Origin: Desulfuromonadales bacterium | GTDB lineage: Bacteria; Desulfobacterota; Desulfuromonadia; Desulfuromonadales; JAHYIW01 | Assembly: GCA_029210745.1 (NCBI GenBank) | Contig: JARGFI010000007.1 | Coordinates: 1-64,000, forward strand | DNA: 64,000 nt | Reading direction: 5' to 3' | Shown here: positions 53,816 through 61,438 of the stretch, piece after piece | Layout of the letters: the number at the start of each line of letters is the position of its first letter | Position numbering within the stretch: position 1 is the stretch's first letter | Position numbers and translations under genes: made by a program | The notes under the pieces: generated by a model | Databases searched by the model: none | The model's input: only the letters and a program-made list of their open reading frames with translations | Told to the model about the DNA's origin: nothing

Positions 53816-54261
53816 CACGCTTCCGGGAGATTAAGGAGCAATTGTCGTTCGAGGCGCGCGCCCTGATGTTCAAATTCAATCAAAACCCTGCATTCGCCAT
53901 GCAGCGTAGCGGGGAGTTGCAGGATATAGCGACCGCTACGCTCCTCGGCAAGTCGATACTGCTGCACCGCCGAACCATCGTTCGGGAAGATGAGGAGCAC
54001 CCCGTCAGCGGCACTGACCGGTTTCCTGCCGCTATCGAGGGCTATGGTGAGTTGTCGCCCGGTGAGGGTCGATGTGACCTGCCAGCCTAGGGTTCTTGCG
54101 GCATTTTTTTCAAGCCGGGTCTGGTTGTAACGCAACCCCTTGCTGTAATAATCAGCGTCGGTGACGCGACTCCCTTTCGTGCTCGCCTGCCAGGTGGCCC
54201 AGACGGAGAAAGCGAGGAAACAACCGATAAGGAGCAGAATCAACTGTTGATAACGGTTCAT
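53815..54261 (-). CDS. ccoH: FixH/CcoH-like assembly protein
   Basis: A 148-residue protein: one N-terminal membrane helix (LILLLIGCFLAFSVWATWQA), then the FixH periplasmic part (VTDADYYSKGLRYNQTRLEK, WQVTSTLTGRQLTIALDSG). It helps assemble the cbb3 oxidase with CcoI. I chose ATG at 54261, the typical FixH beginning, since earlier starts have no family similarity. One-base overlap with ccoI. Confidence 0.88.
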   Translation of the reverse strand: MNRYQQLILLLIGCFLAFSVWATWQASTKGSRVTDADYYSKGLRYNQTRLEKNAARTLGWQVTSTLTGRQLTIALDSGRKPVSAADGVLLIFPNDGSAVQQYRLAEERSGRYILQLPATLHGECRVLIEFEHQGARLERQLLLNLPEA

Positions 54262-54313
54262 GATCTGATGTGGGTCCCCTTGAGTTGGTCGTTTCAGTAC
54301 GATTGATGCGGTA

Positions 54314-55567
54314 TTACTCAGCAGGCGGCGGCAATGCAGGTAATTGCGCTGCCGCGCTGGCGACGATGGTTTCTTTGTCAACCAGGATAAATTCGATGTC
54401 TCGTCCTTGCGGAAGGGGAGAACCGACAACGACCACATCCAGGCGCCGATTTTCTCCCGGCTTGAGAAGGATTTGCGCGACCGGCCCCTTGACGCTCAGC
54501 GGCGACGGGTCTGGGCTGCGCACCTGCACGCGGTACATTGTGGTGAGTTTAGCGCGATTATTAACCCAGAGGTTGAAAAAAGTGGCCTGTTGACCGTCCG
54601 TGAGCAAACGACTGGCAACGGTGTGGGAGTGCGCCACTTTCAAAGTTGCGGAAGAACGATTGCCAACGGCAAACAGGAGCATGATCGTCAGGGCGAGCGT
54701 CGCGCCGGTCAGCAGCAGGCGGCGCGGGGTGATTAAAGCGCCAGCGCCTGTCGCGTGACGACCGAAACTGTAGCGGATCAAACCCGGTTCGTTGCGTCGG
54801 GCCATAACCTGGCGACAGGCATCCAGACAGCGGCCGCAGTTGATACAGGCGATCTGCTCACCGTCGCGAATATCGATCCCCATTGGACAGGCCCGCGCAC
54901 AGGCACCGCAATCGATGCAGCGCGCAATCTCAACATCGGGGCGAAGAAGAGTCAACGTAGACTGATCGGCAAGTGCGCTTTGAAATCGCCCGTAAGGGCA
55001 GAAATCACGGCACATCAAGCGGCGCAGAAATGCAAGGTCCAGGTAGACCGTCGCGGCGACGACAAGCAGCGTTCCGCTGGCAATCATATCCAGCTTGCCG
55101 TGCAGCAGCTCGCTGAAAAAGCGCGGCGGCTCGATAAAATACCAGAGAAGATTGGCCGCGACCAGCAACGACAAGGTCAGATAGATGCCGTGTAGAAGGA
55201 CCTGGTGAGAAGGTGACCCGGTCAGCGAGTTCCCGTTGACTTTGAGGTGCAGACGCCGTATCAGCCATTCGGTCATATCGTTGAGGGTGGTTTGCGGACA
55301 CCCCCAGCCGCACCAGACCCTGCCAAAGGTCAACGTCATCAGCAGGAAACCGAGAGTGAGCGTCAGGGTGAAGAAGAGGAACAGATAGAGTTCCTCGATT
55401 CGCAAGATTTGCCCAAACAGGTGGAGGCTGAGGGTGGGCAGATCGACCCGCACCAGACTGACTCCGTCGGGACGCACCCACGGCAGCAGCAGGATGAACA
55501 GGGTGGTTGCCCACTGCAAGGCGCGGCGGCGTGGCCCGATAAACGTCGTGAGGGGACGGTCAGTCAT
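54314..55567 (-). CDS. ccoG: Oxidase accessory protein CcoG (RdxA/FixG)
   Basis: A 417-residue membrane protein with about five helices and two 4Fe-4S clusters (CIDCGACARACPMGID, CINCGRCLDACRQVM), and early family stretch GFLLMTLTFGRVWCGWGCPQ. FixG-type C-terminal immunoglobulin-like domain ends the protein. It probably reduces copper for the oxidase. ATG at 55567 (MTDRPL); no clear ribosome site is visible. Confidence 0.92.
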   Translation of the reverse strand: MTDRPLTTFIGPRRRALQWATTLFILLLPWVRPDGVSLVRVDLPTLSLHLFGQILRIEELYLFLFFTLTLTLGFLLMTLTFGRVWCGWGCPQTTLNDMTEWLIRRLHLKVNGNSLTGSPSHQVLLHGIYLTLSLLVAANLLWYFIEPPRFFSELLHGKLDMIASGTLLVVAATVYLDLAFLRRLMCRDFCPYGRFQSALADQSTLTLLRPDVEIARCIDCGACARACPMGIDIRDGEQIACINCGRCLDACRQVMARRNEPGLIRYSFGRHATGAGALITPRRLLLTGATLALTIMLLFAVGNRSSATLKVAHSHTVASRLLTDGQQATFFNLWVNNRAKLTTMYRVQVRSPDPSPLSVKGPVAQILLKPGENRRLDVVVVGSPLPQGRDIEFILVDKETIVASAAAQLPALPPPAE

Positions 55568-55632
55568 GATAAGGGGTGATTGTTTCTGCGGAAACGTCGT
55601 AGGGGAGAGGCCGCCCTCTCCCCCATAGCGTA

Positions 55633-56109
55633 TCAAAGTTTGAGTAGATACTCTGCCAGGGCGGCAGCTTCTGCGGCACTGAGCTGATTGCCGAAGTTGG
55701 GCATGCCGTTCGGACGACCGGCCGTAATGCTTGCTTTAATCGCGGCGACATCTTTACCGTAAATGTAGTCGGCGCCGTTGAGGGCAGGACCGATCCCCCC
55801 CTCGCCGTGACTGCCGTGGCACACTGCACAGTTGTCGGCGAATAGCGTGGCCGCATCGATTGAGACGGGAGCTGTCGTGGTTGCAGCCGCTGCCGGGGCT
55901 GTCGGCTCGACTTGCGTCTTGTGCTCGGTCATTTTCTGTTGAAATTCAGCGTCGGACGACCACCCCGAAAAGAGATAATAGGCCATGAAGATGACCGCCC
56001 AGATAATCAGTCCGAAAAAGAGGATATAGAAATAGACTGGCGGACGTTGTTCGCGGTCCTCAATGATACCGTCTGCGTGCTCGTCGTGGTGCGGATCGTT
56101 GCTGCTCAT
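55633..56109 (-). CDS. ccoP: CcoP-like cbb3 subunit, single-heme form
   Basis: A 158-residue protein: acidic, hydrophilic N terminus, one membrane helix (VYFYILFFGLIIWAVIFMAY), an Ala/Pro/Thr-rich linker, then a single cytochrome c domain (CAVCHGSHGEGGIGPALNGA; Met ligand probably in NGMPNF). Typical CcoP has about 300 residues and two hemes, so this is a short form missing one c domain. The missing heme is found fused to CcoO. AAGGATAAACT precedes the ATG. Confidence 0.85.
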   Translation of the reverse strand: MSSNDPHHDEHADGIIEDREQRPPVYFYILFFGLIIWAVIFMAYYLFSGWSSDAEFQQKMTEHKTQVEPTAPAAAATTTAPVSIDAATLFADNCAVCHGSHGEGGIGPALNGADYIYGKDVAAIKASITAGRPNGMPNFGNQLSAAEAAALAEYLLKL

Positions 56110-56127
56110 AGTTTATCCTTTGGTAAA

Positions 56128-56268
56128 TTAGTCGTCTTCAAGCATGGTGTACTTGGGGGCCTCACCCGTCTCTTTATGCTTGTCGCGACAGGTGTGGATG
56201 ACGATAGCGACAAAGATTGCAAAGAGACCGAAGGTCACACCAAGGTAGAGGATCGCGGCCCAATCCAT
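56128..56268 (-). CDS. ccoQ: cbb3 oxidase subunit CcoQ (small)
   Basis: A 46-residue protein with one membrane helix (AAILYLGVTFGLFAIFVAIV) and a Lys/Glu-rich tail (HTCRDKHKETGEAPKYTML). CcoQ subunits are about 50-70 residues and stabilise the complex. The ATG overlaps the last base of the ccoO stop (TAATG). Too short for many gene finders. Confidence 0.85.
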   Translation of the reverse strand: MDWAAILYLGVTFGLFAIFVAIVIHTCRDKHKETGEAPKYTMLEDD

Positions 56269-57146
56269 TACGGATGATCCTCCCCCTGAACGTAGTATTT
56301 GACGAAATTGGTGATTTTCCAGACCTTGTTGGTTCCCAGGCTGGAAAAGGCCGGCATACCGCCATCCGGGATGCCGTTGAAGATCAGGCTGAACAACTCC
56401 TCATCGGTATAGTTTGCGCCGTCCAGATGCGGCCCGATTTCTCCCTCCAGGTGCCCCCCGTGACAAGCCGCGCAATGTTCGCTGTAAATAACTTCCCATT
56501 CCTCCATCGATCGATGCGCGGTGTCCGGGTAGGGATTTTTCAACTCACCGACAATAGTGACTTCAGCCGCTTTGCGCCACGCAATATCGCTGCCAAGTTT
56601 TTGCAGGTAGGCGACAACGGCGTCCAGCTCATTCTTGCCCTTCAGCTGGGCAAGTTGCTCCTGGGTATAGGGAAAGCCGAGAACCTTCATTTTACGTTCG
56701 CTCATGACCGGATCGAGGGTGCTTTTGCGCAGCCAGGCATAGTCGTACATGTTCGATTTCGGTACCATTGAACGGGGGGAATCCATGTGCTTGTAATGCC
56801 AGGCGTCGGGATATTTCCCGCCGATGCGGGCCAGATCGGGACCGGTGCGTTTGGACCCCCAGAGGAACGGCCGGTCGTAAACGAACTCTCCCGATTTGCT
56901 GTAATCCCCGTAACGCAATACTTCGGTGACCAGCGGACGGATCGTCTGGGTATGGCAATTGTTGCACCCTTCGCGAATGTAGATGTCGCGCCCTTCCTGT
57001 TGCAGGGGGGTATAGGGAGTCACACTTGCAATCCGGTCCGTTTCGGTATTGACCCAGGCGAAAGGCAGAACCATGGTAATCGTTGTCCCGACCAGGATCG
57101 CGGCGGTGGCGAGAGCGATCAACAGCAACGGTTTCTTTTCCCACAT
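56268..57146 (-). CDS. ccoO: CcoO subunit fused to a second cytochrome c domain
   Basis: A 292-residue protein, longer than typical CcoO (~200-240). The first ~205 residues are CcoO: membrane helix (LLLIALATAAILVGTTITMV), heme motif CNNCHTQTIRPL, and conserved GPDLARIGGKYPDAWHYKHM. Residues from about 210 form an extra class I cytochrome c domain (CAACHGGHLEGEIGPHLDGA with Met in GGMPAF), resembling a CcoP heme domain. With single-heme CcoP the total per enzyme remains three c-hemes. GGAGG upstream, inside the end of ccoN. Confidence 0.9.
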   Translation of the reverse strand: MWEKKPLLLIALATAAILVGTTITMVLPFAWVNTETDRIASVTPYTPLQQEGRDIYIREGCNNCHTQTIRPLVTEVLRYGDYSKSGEFVYDRPFLWGSKRTGPDLARIGGKYPDAWHYKHMDSPRSMVPKSNMYDYAWLRKSTLDPVMSERKMKVLGFPYTQEQLAQLKGKNELDAVVAYLQKLGSDIAWRKAAEVTIVGELKNPYPDTAHRSMEEWEVIYSEHCAACHGGHLEGEIGPHLDGANYTDEELFSLIFNGIPDGGMPAFSSLGTNKVWKITNFVKYYVQGEDHP

Positions 57147-57148
57147 GA

Positions 57149-58564
57149 TCAGTTCCTCCCCGCAGCAGTTACGATCGGAGCAACGACATCTTTCCCTTTA
57201 CGAACTGTCATGAACAGATTGTAGATGAAAATGATGATTCCGAGAAAGAAAATGAAACCGCCGGCAGCGCGCGCCCACCAGTAGGGGTACATTTCGACCA
57301 TCGTTTCCATAAAGGTATAGGTCAGGCTGCCGTCGCTGTTGGTTGCATTCCACATCCCCGCCTGGAGGACACCGGCAACCCATAACGAAATGGACCAGAC
57401 GAGTTGGCCGACCAGTGTCAACCAGAAATGCATGTTGGCAAGAGGAACGCTGTACAATTCGCGGCCATAAATACGCGGGACCAGATAATAGATGGAGGCG
57501 TAACTGATCATCGAGACCCAGCCCATCGTCCCCATGTGGATGTGCGCGGGAACCCAGTCGGTGTAATGGATAAATGCTGAAAAAGAGCGAATCGCCTGCA
57601 TCGGGCCTTGCAGCGTTTGCAGACCGTAGAAAGTCAGACCGATGATCAGGAATTTGACCAGATAATTTTCTTTCATTTGATGCCACTGACCGTTCATCGA
57701 CAGGTAGCCGTTAAAAACGCTCCCCCAACTGGGGGCAATCAGCATCACCGAAAAGGCCATCGCCAGCGTCTGCACCCAGTCCGGCACCGGCGTCCAGAGC
57801 AAGTGGTGGGCGCCGGTCCAGAGGTACATAAAAATCAGTGACCAGAAAGCGATGATCGACAGGCGGTGACTGTAAATCGGCACGCCGGTGGTCTTTGGCA
57901 AAAAATAGTAGAACATCGCCAGTGGCGGGGCGGTCAAGGCCATGGCGACAGCATTATGGCCGAACCACCAGTGAACATTGGCGTCGTTGGTGCCGGCGTA
58001 GGCGGAGTAAGATTTGAAGAGGGACACCGGGAGCGCCGCCGCGTTGACCAGATAGAGGATCGCCACCCCGACCAATGCCGCCATCATATACCAGAGCGAG
58101 ATGTACATCTGCTCCTCTTGGCGTTTAAGAATGGTCATGAGGATGTTCACCGCGAAAACCACCCAGAGGATGACGACCATCACGTCAATCGGCCACTCCA
58201 TCTCATGATATTCTTTCGAGGTGGTATAGCCGAGTAACAGGGTGATGGCTGAAGCGATAATCGTTGCGTTAAAGAACCAGAGCTGAAACTTTGCCAGTTT
58301 ATTACTCCACAGCGGGGTTTTACAGAGGCGCTGCACCATATAAATGAAGGTGGCGAAGATGACCCCGACCCCCCAGCCGTAAATACCGGCGTTGGTGTGA
58401 ATCGGACGCAGCCGCCCGAAGGTCAGATAGGGGGGGAAATTCAAGTCAGGTTCGACCATTTGCAGGGAGACGATCACTCCGACCAAAATGGCAACCAGCC
58501 CCCACAGGAGACTCCAGTGGACAAAACTTCTGACAATGTCTGTATTGTAAACAGGCTTTTCCAT
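57149..58564 (-). CDS. ccoN: cbb3-type cytochrome c oxidase subunit I CcoN
   Basis: A 471-residue, 12-helix catalytic subunit. Family stretches: IHTNAGIYGWGVGVIFATFI, VHWWFGHNAVAMALTAPPLA and YTDWVPAHIHMGTMGWVSMI, containing His ligands for the high-spin heme, Cu-B and low-spin heme. It reduces oxygen with high affinity and pumps protons. First gene of the operon, with promoter at 58593-58620 and GGAGG before the ATG. Confidence 0.97.
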   Translation of the reverse strand: MEKPVYNTDIVRSFVHWSLLWGLVAILVGVIVSLQMVEPDLNFPPYLTFGRLRPIHTNAGIYGWGVGVIFATFIYMVQRLCKTPLWSNKLAKFQLWFFNATIIASAITLLLGYTTSKEYHEMEWPIDVMVVILWVVFAVNILMTILKRQEEQMYISLWYMMAALVGVAILYLVNAAALPVSLFKSYSAYAGTNDANVHWWFGHNAVAMALTAPPLAMFYYFLPKTTGVPIYSHRLSIIAFWSLIFMYLWTGAHHLLWTPVPDWVQTLAMAFSVMLIAPSWGSVFNGYLSMNGQWHQMKENYLVKFLIIGLTFYGLQTLQGPMQAIRSFSAFIHYTDWVPAHIHMGTMGWVSMISYASIYYLVPRIYGRELYSVPLANMHFWLTLVGQLVWSISLWVAGVLQAGMWNATNSDGSLTYTFMETMVEMYPYWWARAAGGFIFFLGIIIFIYNLFMTVRKGKDVVAPIVTAAGRN

Positions 58565-58592
58565 GGAACCTCCAGGATAAAAAATTTATTGA

Positions 58593-58620
58593 ATGATAGC
58601 CAACCTCACCTGAAAGTCAA
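58593..58620 (-). promoter_or_regulatory. Sigma-70 promoter for the cco operon
   Basis: Minus strand: -35 TTGACT (58615-58620), -10 TATCAT (58593-58598), spacer 16 bases, about 29 bases upstream of ccoN. No FNR box (TTGAT-N4-ATCAA) was seen. Confidence 0.6.
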
Positions 58621-58837
58621 GCATCTGGAACAACACATTTTTTAAATCCTGATTGAGAGGTGAAACGGTCAGACAGAATGGGCCGTTGAAAAATATTCGG
58701 GTGTTTGATGGCAGGATAAAAAGTGGCCAGAGGGGGTCGCAGACAAAAATGGTTGGATATTCAGAATATTCAGAAGCACCTTGCTCCGTTTAAAAAAATG
58801 TGTTTTTATCGGCTTTCAATGGTGTGACAGGATGCGC

Positions 58838-60364
58838 ATGACCCTCGGTAAAAAACTCTATCTCTATACCAGTGCGGTGCTGGTTTTGTCGTTGTTGCTG
58901 GTGCTGCTGGTGCTGGAACGACAGCAGGCGCACATCTGGAATGACTATCTGCTGACGCGCAATGTTTCCTTTGCACGCTTTGCGACGCCAGAGCTCCTGA
59001 AAATTTTTCGCGGAAATTTTTTCCGTGACCACGAGATGACAGCGGTTTACGATTTTCTCGGCTATAATCGTGAACTCATACAATTCTCGATCATCACCTC
59101 CAGGGGGGGGCATGATTTTCTTTCCTTCCGCTTCCCTGATTTTATCGATTCTTCCTTTGATCCGCGCAGCGCGGTGAGTGTCGGGAAAGAATTTGAAACC
59201 CATGGGGTGGTGGGACGAACGTTGCGGTCGGTTGATGGAGGGCAGGTGCTGGAACTGACGGTACCGGCGTTCGGTCCGACCGGGGAACAGTTGTTGTCGG
59301 TTCGTTACTGGATTGCTTACGACAGTGTCGATGCTCGTCTGGCTGAACTGCGACGGCAATTTTTAGCCATCGCTCTGGTGGCCGTGATCGGTGTATTAAT
59401 CGTTGCTGCCGGCGTTGCACGGCGGGTAACGCGACCGCTGAAGCAGTTGACCGATGGCGTGCGGGCAGTGGGGCGGGATGAGCTGATGACCCGGATTGCG
59501 GTTGGCAGCCGTGATGAAATCGGTGCCTTGGCCACAGCTTTTAATGACATGGCTGCCAGTCTGGCGCGGAGTCGTGCTGAATTAACGACTAAAAACGAGG
59601 AGCTGTCGCGCGGCAATCAAGAGTTGCGCGGGTTACAGGAACAGCTGGTTCGCTCCACGCGACTGGCGGTTATCGGCCAACTGGCGGCGGGGGTGTCGCA
59701 CGAAATTGACAACCCGGTCGGGATCATCCTTGGCCACGCTGAGTTACTTCTTGAAGAGTTGCCGCAGGGTGATCCGCAGGCCAACGATTTACGGGCAATT
59801 ATCGACGAATGCAAACGTTGCAAGCGGATCACCGGCGGATTGCTCAGTTTTGCACGCAGCGGTTCGGTGCGGCATGAAGTGGTCTACTTTGACCAGTTGG
59901 TTCGGGAAACGGTTGCGTCCTTGCAACCGCAGAAAATTTTCAAGCGCATTGCCTTCAGTTTTAAGATCGACGAAGACCTCCCGCCGATTTGGGGGGATGC
60001 CGACCAGTTGCGTCAAGTGCTGGTTAACCTGTTGCTCAACGCTGCTCAGGCCATGGACGGTGAAGGGCGGATTGATTTCACTGTGTGTACCGCCGGCGAG
60101 TCATTACTGATCGATATCGACGACACTGGCCCGGGGATTTCCCCCGCTGAACGGGAACGTATTTTTGAGCCGTTTGTCTCAACCAAACCGCCCGGTGCCG
60201 GAACCGGGCTCGGTTTGTCAATCTGCCGCCGTTTGATCGATGATCACGATGGACACATCCAGGTGCTGTCGGCGCCGACTGGTGGCGCACGGTTTCAGCT
60301 GATTTTTCCGTTGGTTGTCGCTGAAAAAAACTTTGACAATGGATCACCTGATTCATTAGGATAG
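58838..60364 (+). CDS. Membrane sensor histidine kinase (HAMP + HATPase)
   Basis: A 508-residue kinase. TM1 near residues 8-28 (LYTSAVLVLSLLLVLLVLER), a periplasmic sensor region of about 140 residues, TM2 (FLAIALVAVIGVLIVAAGVA), HAMP (TRPLKQLTDGVRAVGRDELM), a coiled coil, dimerisation His in GVSHEIDNPVGIILGHAELL, and HATPase (DDTGPGISP, GAGTGLGLSICRRL). I chose the ATG at 58838 with AGGA upstream; earlier in-frame codons are less likely. Divergent from ccoN, but no sequence evidence links the two. No cognate regulator adjacent. Confidence 0.92.
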   Translation: MTLGKKLYLYTSAVLVLSLLLVLLVLERQQAHIWNDYLLTRNVSFARFATPELLKIFRGNFFRDHEMTAVYDFLGYNRELIQFSIITSRGGHDFLSFRFPDFIDSSFDPRSAVSVGKEFETHGVVGRTLRSVDGGQVLELTVPAFGPTGEQLLSVRYWIAYDSVDARLAELRRQFLAIALVAVIGVLIVAAGVARRVTRPLKQLTDGVRAVGRDELMTRIAVGSRDEIGALATAFNDMAASLARSRAELTTKNEELSRGNQELRGLQEQLVRSTRLAVIGQLAAGVSHEIDNPVGIILGHAELLLEELPQGDPQANDLRAIIDECKRCKRITGGLLSFARSGSVRHEVVYFDQLVRETVASLQPQKIFKRIAFSFKIDEDLPPIWGDADQLRQVLVNLLLNAAQAMDGEGRIDFTVCTAGESLLIDIDDTGPGISPAERERIFEPFVSTKPPGAGTGLGLSICRRLIDDHDGHIQVLSAPTGGARFQLIFPLVVAEKNFDNGSPDSLG

Positions 60365-60397
60365 ACCGAATTTTCTTCCTGCGAGGCCAACTACCCG

Positions 60398-61366
60398 ATG
60401 CAAACAGTCATGGCACTGATTCGTGACGATCTGGAACAGGTCGAAGCGCAATTTAAAAAAGATCTTGATTCACAGGTATCCCTGATTCGCAAAGTCGGCG
60501 AATATGTACTGTCGAGCGGCGGCAAGCGTGTTCGGCCAATGCTGTTGTTGCTGAGTGCCCGTCTGGCCGGTTATCAAGGCTCTGCGCATGTCAGCCTGGC
60601 GGGGGTGATCGAATTCATTCATACCGCGACGCTGTTGCATGACGATGTGGTCGACAGCGCGGTCCTGCGCCGTGGCAATGAATCCGCCAACTCTGTGTGG
60701 GGGAATCAGGCCTCGGTTCTGGTCGGCGATTTTCTTTTGGGCCGTTCTTTTTCGGTGATGGTGGAGAACGGTGATCTGGATGTGTTGCGGGTCGTTTCCG
60801 AAGCTTCGACGCAGATGGCGGAAGGGGAGATGCTGCAACTGATCGGCTCCTGCGATATCGATATGGACGAGACGCGTTATCTTGATGTGATTCGCAATAA
60901 AACGGCCGCGTTGATTGCTGCGGCCTGTCGTTGCGGTGCGATTCTCGGGCGTCTTGATGCCGCACATGAAGAAGCGCTTTCAATGTTTGGCATGGATCTC
61001 GGCATCGCTTTTCAGATGATGGACGATGCGCTCGATTATGTCGCTGACGAAGAGGATTTCGGCAAGACCCGTGGCCACGATCTTGCCGAAGGAAAGATGA
61101 CCCTGCCACTTATCCATACGCTTCAGAACTGTTCTTCCGCCGAACGAGAGCGGGTCGAGGAGATTATTGAGCGTGGCGAACTGTCCCCGGAAGAGCTGGC
61201 GGAAGTCTGTGCTCTGATTGCCAGTTACCGCGGGATTGATTATACGCGACAGCGCGCGCGCGAGCAGATTGATTCTGCCAAAGGCCGCTTGGCACCGTTT
61301 GACAACAATGTGGCGAAAGACGCCCTGTTTTGTCTGGCCGATTATGTGGTGGAGCGCACCCGATAA
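60398..61366 (+). CDS. ispB: Polyprenyl diphosphate synthase (IspB-like)
   Basis: A 322-residue trans-prenyltransferase making the side chain of menaquinone or ubiquinone. Aspartate-rich motifs: LLHDDVVDSAVLRRG and QMMDDALDYVADEEDFGKTR; GGKRVRP near the N terminus. Length and motifs match octaprenyl/long-chain synthases. It sits between two kinases. Chain length is not readable with certainty. Confidence 0.93.
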   Translation: MQTVMALIRDDLEQVEAQFKKDLDSQVSLIRKVGEYVLSSGGKRVRPMLLLLSARLAGYQGSAHVSLAGVIEFIHTATLLHDDVVDSAVLRRGNESANSVWGNQASVLVGDFLLGRSFSVMVENGDLDVLRVVSEASTQMAEGEMLQLIGSCDIDMDETRYLDVIRNKTAALIAAACRCGAILGRLDAAHEEALSMFGMDLGIAFQMMDDALDYVADEEDFGKTRGHDLAEGKMTLPLIHTLQNCSSAERERVEEIIERGELSPEELAEVCALIASYRGIDYTRQRAREQIDSAKGRLAPFDNNVAKDALFCLADYVVERTR

Positions 61367-61438
61367 ACCTCTCACCCTCCTGACGCAGCTTCTGATTTAT
61401 CTTTTCCCCGCCTTATCCGCATCTGCTATAGTGCAGCG

